Shown here: piece by piece, positions 12,666-18,622 of the stretch | Layout: each line of letters opens with the position of its first letter | How positions within the stretch are numbered: position 1 is the first letter of the stretch | Source: Spirochaetia bacterium | GTDB taxonomy: Bacteria > Spirochaetota > Spirochaetia > Sphaerochaetales > Sphaerochaetaceae | Length of the DNA stretch: 18,622 nucleotides | NCBI GenBank assembly: GCA_900769955.1 | Contig: CAAGIP010000027.1 | Coordinates: 1-18,622 of the forward strand | Direction of reading: 5' to 3' | The notes under the pieces: generated by a model | What the model saw: only the letters and a program-made list of their open reading frames with translations | Databases searched by the model: none | Told to the model about the DNA's origin: nothing | Made by a program: the position numbers and the translations under genes

Positions 12666-14026
12666 GTCTTGTCTTCCACATTATACTCCTCCAGCTTGCG
12701 GTGGAGGGTCTTTCTCCCGATTCCGAGCATCTCGCTTGCACGCGTCTTGTTGCCTTCGCAGTAGTCCAGGGTACTCATGATTATCGTCTTCTCAGCCTCA
12801 TTCAGGGTGATCCCCAGCTTTATTGAAACTTCCCCTGCCCTGTCCGCGGCAACTATCTGTTCGGGAAGGTCTCCGGTATCGATTACCTTTCCGCGGCATG
12901 TTACCACGGCAGACTCAATCGTGTTTCTGAGCTGCCGGATGTTACCGGGCCAGGAGTAGGCATACATTGCCTTTCTTGCAGCAGGTGAAAAGCCCTCCAC
13001 CTGGCGGTTGTCCTCCCTGTTGAACTCCTCAAGGAAGGAGTTCATGAGAAGAGGTATGTCTTCCTTACGCTCCCTGAGGGGCGGAACTTCGATGTGCACG
13101 ACATTGAGACGGTAGTAAAGGTCCTCACGGAAAGCACCTTTTTTCACTTCCTCAAGAAGGTCCCGGTTGGTTGCGGCTACGATCCTGACATCGACCTTTA
13201 TCGTTTCGGTTCCTCCCACGCGCTCAAACTCACGCTCCTGAAGCACGCGGAGGATCTTTACCTGCGTTGCACTGTCTATTTCCCCGATCTCATCAAGGAA
13301 GATGGTGCCTCCGTCAGCAAGCTCAAAGCGGCCCTTCTTCTGCCCGACGGCCCCCGTGAATGCTCCCTTCTCGTGGCCGAAGAGCTCGCTTTCAAGCAGG
13401 TTTGAGGAAAGTGATGCGCAGTGGACCTTGATGAAGGGACCGTCCTTCCTGTCGGAAAGGTTATGAAGCGCATCTGCAACAAGCTCCTTGCCAACGCCGG
13501 ACTCTCCCGTTACCAGCACAGATGCCCTTGTGGGGGCAACCTGCTCGATGAGGCTCATCATCTTCGTAAGCTTCTCGCTTTTGCCTATTATCGAGCCCCT
13601 TGCCTGAACCTTCTGCTTTAAGGTGGTTATTTCCTCTGTGAGTCTTCTGTTCTGCTCCAGGATCTTACTGTTCTGAAGTGCCTTCTTTGCAGTGAGTATG
13701 ATGTGATCGAGGTCGACGGGCTTCGTAAAGAAGTCAATTGCACCGTCCTGCATTGCCTTTACCGCATCCTCTATCGTGCCGTGTCCCGTAAGCACGATTA
13801 CGGGAAGCGTCGGAAATGTGGATGAAATCCTCTTTAAAAGGTCATACCCTGAAAGCACCGGCATCCTGAGGTCCGTTATCACGAGATCGACGCTCTTTTT
13901 ATTTATGATGTTCCACGCGACCTCGCCGTTCTCGGCTTCAAGCGTGTCAAAGTCCTCATCCTCAAAAGCGATCGAAAGGCCGGAACGGATGTTTCTCTCA
14001 TCATCAACTATCAGTACCGTTGCCAT
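12662..14026 (-). CDS. NtrC/AtoC-family sigma-54-dependent response regulator
   Basis: The product is a bacterial enhancer-binding protein: an N-terminal receiver, a AAA+ ATPase and a FIS-type HTH. In numbering from the alternative GTG (subtract one for the ATG start), the phospho-acceptor is Asp53 in VITDLRMP, with Thr81 and Lys103 completing the site. The AAA+ domain has Walker A GESGVGKE (175-182), the sigma-54-contacting GAFTGA loop (222-227) and Walker B GTIFLDE (241-247). The C-terminal HTH (GNKTRASEMLGIGRKTLHRKL) binds enhancers. With an intact GAFTGA it should activate sigma-54 promoters. The ATG at 14026 is preferred over the GTG at 14029 because GGAGG (14034-14038) lies 7 nt before it. 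The start overlaps the kinase stop as TGATG, and the stop overlaps dinG. The enhancer-like palindromes upstream of the sigma-factor gene are a possible target, which is inference. Confidence 0.97.
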   Translation of the reverse strand: MATVLIVDDERNIRSGLSIAFEDEDFDTLEAENGEVAWNIINKKSVDLVITDLRMPVLSGYDLLKRISSTFPTLPVIVLTGHGTIEDAVKAMQDGAIDFFTKPVDLDHIILTAKKALQNSKILEQNRRLTEEITTLKQKVQARGSIIGKSEKLTKMMSLIEQVAPTRASVLVTGESGVGKELVADALHNLSDRKDGPFIKVHCASLSSNLLESELFGHEKGAFTGAVGQKKGRFELADGGTIFLDEIGEIDSATQVKILRVLQEREFERVGGTETIKVDVRIVAATNRDLLEEVKKGAFREDLYYRLNVVHIEVPPLRERKEDIPLLMNSFLEEFNREDNRQVEGFSPAARKAMYAYSWPGNIRQLRNTIESAVVTCRGKVIDTGDLPEQIVAADRAGEVSIKLGITLNEAEKTIIMSTLDYCEGNKTRASEMLGIGRKTLHRKLEEYNVEDKT

Positions 14027-15201
14027 CACTCAGCCTCCTCAACATGGTCTATCTGAACCCTTTCCGTGGAAGGAACCGGTATTCTGATAATGAACGTCGT
14101 CCCCTTACCCACAGTGCTCTCGACGGAGATATCCCCGCCGTGCTCCTTTATGATCTTGTAGACTACAGTGAGCCCGAGTCCCGTTCCGGTAGCCTTCGTG
14201 GTGAAGTAAGGCTCGAAGATCTTCGTAAGATTCTCCTCCGTGATTCCGCATCCCGTGTCGGAAACTGTGAATAGGACAAAGTCCCCGTCACATTTTACTT
14301 GCACTGTGAGATGACCGCCGTCACTCATGGCATGGATCGCATTCTGGATTATGTTCAGCAGCGCCTGATTGATGTGCTGCCTGTCCAGCCTGAGCTTGGG
14401 CAGGAATCTTTCAACGTTCCAGGTAAGCTCTATCCCGTGACTCTCTATCTCGGGCTTAATGAATTCATAAAGCCCTGAAAGCACTGACTCCGGTGAAATG
14501 AGCTTTAAATCGATGTTCATAGGGCGCACTGCAAAGAGGAAGTCCACCGCAATGCGGTTGAGACGCTCAATTTCCTCCTCGATGACGGAGAGATACCTCT
14601 CGGCATCATCTTCCGTAAGGGCACCCTTCTTCTGGAACGCCTTATGAAGGAGCTGGATGTGTATCTGCATCGCGGCAAGGGGATTCTTGATCTCATGCGC
14701 GATTCCCGCCGCCATCGTGGTCATGCTGGCAAGTGACTCGCTTCTTCTAAGGCGCGCTTCCTTGCGCTTATCCTCCGTGATGTCACGGCATGTGATGTCA
14801 AGGTAATCGCCTTCTTCCGTTTCCACCGTGCGGTGGGTTACCAGCACGGTCCTGACTTCGGCTCCGACCTGAAAGCAGAACTCCCGCTCCTCATCGCGGT
14901 CCCGGGACGGGAGGGTCTGAAGGTATTCAAGAACTTCCCTGTCTGTGACAAGGGTCTTCATGTGCTTTCCTTCCGCATTCTTCCTGAGATAACGCCTGTC
15001 TGTCGGGATAAGGGTGCAGAACGATGTGTTCACATATCTTATTACCCCCTCCCTGACAAGCAGGTGTCCGATCTGGCTCTTCTCCAGGATCGCATCAAGC
15101 ATGTCCGCTTCGGCGATCTGGAGCCTTACGAGCTTTTCAACTTCCTTCTTCGGCACCTGATCAATCCTGTTGAGTGCTCTCTTCAAAAGCCTGTTACTCA
15201 T
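14026..15201 (-). CDS. Soluble PAS-containing histidine kinase (NtrB/AtoS-like)
   Basis: This 391-residue kinase phosphorylates the adjacent NtrC-type regulator (inferred from the overlap of genes). No transmembrane segment is visible, so it is cytoplasmic. Residues about 33-145 form a PAS sensor domain (ILEKSQIGHLLVREGVIRYVNTSF, ending in CRDITEDK). The dimerisation/phospho-acceptor domain contains AAGIAHEIKNPL with His169. The HATPase domain has the N box around Asn287 (NIIQNAIHAM), the G1 box DTGCGI (315-320), the F box IFEPYFTTK and the G2 box GTGLGL (339-344). All catalytic boxes are intact. The ATG lies inside the end of holB (8-bp overlap) with GAGGG 9 nt before it. The signal it senses is unknown; the PAS pocket suggests a small ligand or redox cue, by analogy with NtrB-type kinases. 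Confidence 0.96.
   Translation of the reverse strand: MSNRLLKRALNRIDQVPKKEVEKLVRLQIAEADMLDAILEKSQIGHLLVREGVIRYVNTSFCTLIPTDRRYLRKNAEGKHMKTLVTDREVLEYLQTLPSRDRDEEREFCFQVGAEVRTVLVTHRTVETEEGDYLDITCRDITEDKRKEARLRRSESLASMTTMAAGIAHEIKNPLAAMQIHIQLLHKAFQKKGALTEDDAERYLSVIEEEIERLNRIAVDFLFAVRPMNIDLKLISPESVLSGLYEFIKPEIESHGIELTWNVERFLPKLRLDRQHINQALLNIIQNAIHAMSDGGHLTVQVKCDGDFVLFTVSDTGCGITEENLTKIFEPYFTTKATGTGLGLTVVYKIIKEHGGDISVESTVGKGTTFIIRIPVPSTERVQIDHVEEAE
14034..14038 (-). promoter_or_regulatory. Shine-Dalgarno deciding the response-regulator start
   Basis: GGAGG on the minus strand, 7 nt before the ATG at 14026 but only 4 nt before the in-frame GTG at 14029. It lies within the end of the kinase gene and favours the ATG. 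Confidence 0.7.
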
Positions 15202-16318
15202 GTCTTATTTCCCTCTCGGCACGGTCTGTCATTATCTTCCTGTTCTGATTGTACACTGTACAGTCACGGTAAATCGAAATCACATTGTTCGCGGCCCGCA
15301 TGGCGGATGGCTTCCGCTCTGTAACCGCGATATTCATCAGTTCCTCATAGAGTGCCTTCATGAAGAGCTGGTAGGTATCAAATTCATCAAGGAAGGAATT
15401 GAGCTCATTGAGCGCCTCATATGACGGGCGCTCCTTTCTCACGAACGACCTCATTACGAACTCATGCGCCTTCTGCTTTAAAAGCTTATTGTCAAAGCCC
15501 GCTTCCTCATAGAAATACTCTTCAAGAGTTCCCTTCCACTCCTTTGTGAAGGTATTCATTATGAAGAGTGAAGTGTTCTCAGGTGAAATCGGAGGAAGCT
15601 CATACTTTCTCACCCTCGAAAGAATCGTATCAAGTATGCGTGAGGGATCACGGCTGACAAGGATTATGTGGGCCCCCTTGGGTGGCTCCTCGAGAATCTT
15701 CAAGAGGCTGTTCATCGCGCCCGGGGTTACATCCTCTATGTTTTCAAGGATCACGGCCTTACCGCGGTCGCTTTCCAGCTGTAAAAACGCCTGTATGTCC
15801 CTCACCTGATCAATTGAGAACGGTGATTTCTTCTTCTGTGCGGCAAAAAGCCCCGATAAGAGCTTTTCAAAGCTCTGAATGAACTTATCAAGCTCCTTAT
15901 CATTAAAGTCATCCCGGTATGAGTATATAAGCTCCCCAAGCTCACCTGCAGCGCGGAAAGCGTCCTTATCCCCGCTCTCGTTCAGGGCGGGATGGTATGA
16001 AAGCAGTAAAAGCCTTGCTTCATGGAGAAGCATGTTCCAGCTTCTTCTGTTCCTGGCTCTTTTATATACCGAAAGCAGTGCCTTAAGCCTCAGCTGCGAG
16101 TTGCGGTTTGAAAGGATCACGAGATCCTGAACGTCAAGGCCCGTATAAGAGTCCTCCTCTCCGAGGAGAGCGAGCGCGGTTTCCACCGCCGCCGTCATTC
16201 TTGAGGAAAATGAAGGCCCCAGGATCATGACGGACTGGGGGATGACTCCCCTTTCAGCTTCCCTTTCAAGCCTTTCCGCCGCTTCAGGCTGTGTGAGCTT
16301 CAGGTGGGAAAAACTCAT
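15194..16318 (-). CDS. holB: DNA polymerase III delta-prime subunit, divergent clamp-loader AAA+ protein
   Basis: The 374-residue product resembles the delta-prime subunit of the clamp loader, which helps load the beta clamp on DNA. Residues 168-213 carry the key signature: SIDQVRDIQAFLQ, AVILENIEDVT, then NSLLKILEEPP. Residues 234-241 (SRVRKYEL) are the sensor region that supplies the conserved arginine (SRV here, normally SRC). The Walker A place (residues 33-41, LGPSFSSRM) lacks GKT, which is usual for delta-prime. Unusual is a helical, charged stretch of about 100 residues (60-165) between the P-loop region and the signature, where many relatives carry a zinc-binding module; no Cys cluster is seen. 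It overlaps cvpA at the start (ATGA at 16315-16318) and the kinase gene at the end (8 bp). The alternative, tau/gamma (DnaX), is unlikely because the P-loop is degenerate. Confidence 0.85.
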   Translation of the reverse strand: MSFSHLKLTQPEAAERLEREAERGVIPQSVMILGPSFSSRMTAAVETALALLGEEDSYTGLDVQDLVILSNRNSQLRLKALLSVYKRARNRRSWNMLLHEARLLLLSYHPALNESGDKDAFRAAGELGELIYSYRDDFNDKELDKFIQSFEKLLSGLFAAQKKKSPFSIDQVRDIQAFLQLESDRGKAVILENIEDVTPGAMNSLLKILEEPPKGAHIILVSRDPSRILDTILSRVRKYELPPISPENTSLFIMNTFTKEWKGTLEEYFYEEAGFDNKLLKQKAHEFVMRSFVRKERPSYEALNELNSFLDEFDTYQLFMKALYEELMNIAVTERKPSAMRAANNVISIYRDCTVYNQNRKIMTDRAEREIRHE

Positions 16319-16839
16319 AGTGCAAGCACGCTCTCCAGTGCGGAGACGGTTTCAGGAAGCATCGGCTCGATCACGCGGGTGATGAAGACTGATGATGAAA
16401 AGAGAGATGAAAGGTCAAATACTGTCTGAAGGGACAGTACGTAAATAATGACTGAAAGGAAGAAAAGCGCGGAAAGAAGTCCCCAGAAAAAACCGAGGAT
16501 GTTGTCGATCGCACCCAAGTGGAAACTGTCCACGATCGTCTCAACCGCATTTCCAAGCAGTCTTATCACAAGATATCCGATGAGAGTGAGGATGACGAAT
16601 GCAATCAATGCAAGACACCAGAGCGGGAGAGATACGGGAATTACCTCTGCAAGCTTCACGGTCAGGGTGGAGGTGAACATTATTCCGACAAGAAACCCCG
16701 CGATAAGACCGCCCATGTGGGAAAACTCGGTAACGAATCCCCTTATGCAGCTTACCACCGCGCTTATCATGCAAATCGCGAAAATAACGATGTCGACCAC
16801 TCCTACTGAAACCTGACCTATCTGTATTACCGTATTCAT
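16315..16839 (-). CDS. cvpA: CvpA-family inner-membrane protein
   Basis: The 174-residue protein is almost entirely hydrophobic with about four membrane segments (roughly residues 13-33, 40-60, 70-95 and 110-140). The N-terminal part, VDIVIFAICMISAVVSCIRGFVTEFSHMGGLIAGFLVG, matches the CvpA family (colicin V production protein): a V-D first helix, an R-G-F motif after it and a G-rich second helix. CvpA proteins have been linked to envelope homeostasis and colicin V release; a molecular activity is not firmly established. AAGGAG, embedded in the last codons of murG, precedes the ATG by about 9 nt, and the gap to murG is only 6 bp. It overlaps holB by 4 bp. Coexpression with murG fits an envelope role (inference). 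Confidence 0.85.
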   Translation of the reverse strand: MNTVIQIGQVSVGVVDIVIFAICMISAVVSCIRGFVTEFSHMGGLIAGFLVGIMFTSTLTVKLAEVIPVSLPLWCLALIAFVILTLIGYLVIRLLGNAVETIVDSFHLGAIDNILGFFWGLLSALFFLSVIIYVLSLQTVFDLSSLFSSSVFITRVIEPMLPETVSALESVLAL

Positions 16840-16845
16840 TAATAA

Positions 16846-17871
16846 TTACTCCTTACCCAAAATGATGTCAGCCAGAACTTCAGCACTCCGTATTCCGTCC
16901 ATGGGCCAGGGGGCCTTCTCCATGGAATCTAGCTTTTCATCATCCTTCAGTATATCAGAAAGCTGAGAGATGAAGGAAGGCGTTTCCTTCATGACCCAGG
17001 CCTTACCCAGTTTTTCCGCATAGGAAGCATTGTCTATCTGATCGCCTCTGCTTGCTCCCCTTCCGAGCGGGATCAGGAACATGGGCACATTCGCACCGGC
17101 AAGCTCTGAAAGCGCACCTGCACCGGCACGTGAGACACAGAGAGTCGCACGTGCAAAAAGAGAAGGAAGCTCATCACCTATGAACTCAACCTGTGTATAT
17201 CCGTCCCGGGAAATGGAAAAGTCTCCATAAGGCCCCGCCTGATGGTACACATCACAGAGCTTCAGGATTTCATCGAGGTTTTCGTAGATCATATTGTTGA
17301 TCTCAACTGCCCCCTGAGAGCCTCCGAGTACGAGAAGCAGCCTGCGCGTCCCCTTTTCCCTCTTTATGCCAAGGAACTCACATCTTACCGGGTTTCCCGT
17401 GAAGACATACTTCTCACCTTTATAAACACTGCTTTCAAAGCCAAGACACACTTTATCACAGAATTTTGCATTGATTCTGTTGGCAAGCCCCAGCGTCATG
17501 TCGGATTCATGCGTTATGCACCGGATTCCGAGGGTATGGGCCGCAGCGACCACGGGAACGGAAACAAAGCCGCCCTTTGAGAAGAGCACATCGGGCCTTT
17601 CCCGCTTAAGAACTGACCTTGCCTGAAGGAAGCCACTCACTATCCTGAACACATCAGTAAGGTTTTCAAGTGAAAAATAACGTCTTAGCTTTCCCGATGA
17701 GACGGGATAGAACCTCACATTATGGGAGAGAACCTGGCTTTTTTCATTTTCCTTCCTGCTTCCGATATAAAGAAAATCAGCAGATGGGTCCATTTCCCTA
17801 ATTTTTTCCATAACCGTGAGGGCCGGGATGACATGACCGAGTGTCCCGCCCCCTGTCAGGGCAATCTTCAT
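16846..17871 (-). CDS. murG: UDP-N-acetylglucosamine-N-acetylmuramyl-(pentapeptide) pyrophosphoryl-undecaprenol N-acetylglucosamine transferase
   Basis: MurG adds GlcNAc to lipid I to make lipid II on the cytoplasmic face of the membrane. From the chosen ATG the product has 341 residues, close to the family norm. The N-terminal Rossmann domain starts with MKIALTGGGTLGHVIPAL (G-rich loop and His13), followed by FSKGGFVSVPVVAAA and HESDMTLGLANR. The C-terminal domain has LGGSQGAVEIN and the nucleotide-sugar site CVSRAGAGALSELAG with the conserved Glu. The G-loop has Leu where Ala is usual (GGGTLGH). I reject the longer start at 17934: the extra 21 residues match nothing in the family and would cover a perfect promoter. 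That promoter places the transcript start at or next to the ATG at 17871, and no ribosome-binding site is present, so the mRNA is probably leaderless. First gene of the six-gene operon. Confidence 0.95.
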   Translation of the reverse strand: MKIALTGGGTLGHVIPALTVMEKIREMDPSADFLYIGSRKENEKSQVLSHNVRFYPVSSGKLRRYFSLENLTDVFRIVSGFLQARSVLKRERPDVLFSKGGFVSVPVVAAAHTLGIRCITHESDMTLGLANRINAKFCDKVCLGFESSVYKGEKYVFTGNPVRCEFLGIKREKGTRRLLLVLGGSQGAVEINNMIYENLDEILKLCDVYHQAGPYGDFSISRDGYTQVEFIGDELPSLFARATLCVSRAGAGALSELAGANVPMFLIPLGRGASRGDQIDNASYAEKLGKAWVMKETPSFISQLSDILKDDEKLDSMEKAPWPMDGIRSAEVLADIILGKE

Positions 17872-17878
17872 GAAAACA

Positions 17879-17907
17879 AATATAGGCACCTCACACCGGT
17901 GAGTCAA
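17879..17907 (-). promoter_or_regulatory. Promoter of the murG-dinG operon; predicts a leaderless mRNA
   Basis: On the minus strand TTGACT (17902-17907), a 17-bp spacer and TATATT (17879-17884). Only 7 nt (TGTTTTC) separate the -10 box from the murG ATG at 17871, so transcription should begin at the ATG or within 1-2 nt of it. The spacer contains a short inverted repeat, CTCAC-N4-GTGAG (17890-17903), a possible operator. Confidence 0.75.
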
Positions 17908-17951
17908 GAAGAAACACCTGTTTCTTTTTGACACAGATTTACAGAGCTGTC

Positions 17952-17967
17952 TTTTCTCATGAGAAAA
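17952..17967. repeat. Perfect 16-bp palindrome upstream of secA
   Basis: TTTTCTCATGAGAAAA is a perfect self-complementary 16-mer located 20 bp before the preferred secA ATG. It covers the position where a -35 box would lie for the TATTAT hexamer at 17975-17980, so it may be a binding site for a regulator. Confidence 0.55.
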
Positions 17968-17974
17968 TCTTTTG

Positions 17975-17980
17975 TATTAT
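17975..17980 (+). promoter_or_regulatory. Possible -10 box of secA (leaderless geometry)
   Basis: TATTAT at 17975-17980 is followed by 7 nt and the secA ATG, the same spacing as at murG. A good -35 is missing at the expected place, which is occupied by the 16-bp palindrome. A TTGACA further upstream (17928-17933) has no good -10 at normal spacing. Confidence 0.35.
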
Positions 17981-17987
17981 GAACTTT

Positions 17988-18622
17988 ATGGCAAACAGAA
18001 TATTGGCAGCCCTCTTCGGGGGGACAAAACAGGATAAAGACATGAAGCGCCTTAAGCCCATCGTCGAGAGCGTTAACAGGAACTCCGACTGGGCAAAGGG
18101 CCTTTCCCAGGATGAGATGAAGGCTCTCACCAAAGAGTGGAAGGAAGAAGTTAAAAGCGGAAAGACCACTCTTGACGCACTTCTTCCCAAAGCATTCGCA
18201 ATTGCCCGCGAGGCGGCATGGCGCGTGCTCGGAGAACGCCACTACGACGTCCAGATCATGGGTGCGATCGTACTCCATCAGGGTTCAATCCTTGAACTCA
18301 AGACAGGTGAAGGCAAGACCCTTACCTGCGTTCCCGCGGCATACCTCAACGCACTTTCAGGTGAAGGCGTTCACATCGTCACCGTAAACGACTATCTCGC
18401 CCAGCGTGACCGCGACTGGATGGGGCCTGTCTATGAGTACCTCGGACTTACGGTCGGAGTGATCCTCTCAACCCAGGACAATGAGAGAAAGCGTCAGGCA
18501 TATTCATGCGACATCACATACGGAACGAACAACGAGTTCGGTTTCGACTACCTCCGTGACAACATGAAGTGGCGTCTGGAAGACAAGATCCAGCCGAAGC
18601 ACCACTTCTGCATCGTCGACGA
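17988..18622 (+). CDS. secA: Preprotein translocase ATPase SecA, N-terminal part (cut by window edge)
   Basis: The visible 211 residues are the first part of SecA, the motor that pushes preproteins through SecYEG. After MANRILAALFGGTKQDKDMKRL come the helicase-like motifs of nucleotide-binding domain 1: the Q-like region MGAIVLHQGSILELKTGEGKTL with Walker A GEGKT, VTVNDYLAQRDRDWM, TYGTNNEFGFDYLRDNM and, at the right edge, FCIVDE, the start of Walker B. All match strongly. An in-frame ATG nine bases upstream (17979) overlaps a TATTAT -10-like hexamer, so the ATG at 17988 is preferred. No ribosome-binding site precedes either ATG. The gene is divergent from murG across 116 bp. Confidence 0.97.
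   Translation, partial: MANRILAALFGGTKQDKDMKRLKPIVESVNRNSDWAKGLSQDEMKALTKEWKEEVKSGKTTLDALLPKAFAIAREAAWRVLGERHYDVQIMGAIVLHQGSILELKTGEGKTLTCVPAAYLNALSGEGVHIVTVNDYLAQRDRDWMGPVYEYLGLTVGVILSTQDNERKRQAYSCDITYGTNNEFGFDYLRDNMKWRLEDKIQPKHHFCIVD

Noticed and set aside
17872..17934. Longer murG start adding 21 N-terminal residues
   Set aside because: The extension matches nothing in the family, and the region holds a TTGACT-N17-TATATT promoter for the shorter gene.
17904..18278. 124-residue minus-strand frame opposite secA
   Set aside because: Antisense to conserved secA codons and covering the murG/secA promoter region.

Overview
The window reads as chromosomal core DNA from a spirochaete of the Treponema/Sphaerochaeta type. 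The reasons are spirochaete-style lipoproteins (lipoboxes ending FSC or VSC), a FadL/UPF0164-like outer-membrane barrel, a pyruvate phosphate dikinase, a groES with no groEL beside it, and the order murG-cvpA-holB-histidine kinase-NtrC-type regulator-dinG. This assignment is inferred from protein features; no search was run. By eye the left 5.7 kb is more AT-rich than the rest. I see no tRNA, rRNA, CRISPR array, insertion sequence or phage gene.

Layout. Positions 1-5.8 kb hold envelope genes: the start of a DUF368/PopT membrane protein (minus), a lipoprotein plus outer-membrane-barrel pair (minus), a TetR regulator plus GNAT acetyltransferase pair (minus) with two operator-like palindromes at its promoter, and a divergent lipoprotein (plus). 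Positions 5.8-10.6 kb hold ppdK (minus), a group-2 sigma-70-family factor (minus), a 127-aa unknown protein (minus) and groES (plus). Positions 10.6-17.9 kb are one tight minus-strand operon, murG > cvpA > holB > histidine kinase > NtrC-family response regulator > dinG, with overlaps or short gaps at every junction. The start of secA (plus) diverges from murG and runs off the right edge.

The most striking regulatory structure lies at 9543-9752. The sigma-factor gene is preceded by a near-consensus sigma-54 (-24/-12) promoter with the exact GG-N10-GC spacing. About 113, 154 and 194 bp upstream of the expected start site lie three copies of a GGGTCA-N3-TGACCC-like palindrome, 40-41 bp apart. 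This is the architecture of an enhancer for an NtrC-type activator. The window also encodes a complete NtrC-type two-component system with the GAFTGA sigma-54-contact motif. Together these suggest a sigma-54 to sigma-70-family cascade, similar in logic to Rrp2-RpoN-RpoS of Borrelia. That this particular regulator acts on that promoter is inference.

Other regulatory features are a murG promoter that predicts a leaderless mRNA (possibly secA too), a 33-bp palindrome midway between the divergent groES and 127-aa-gene promoters, and a 13-bp inverted repeat around the -10 box of the lipoprotein/OMP operon.
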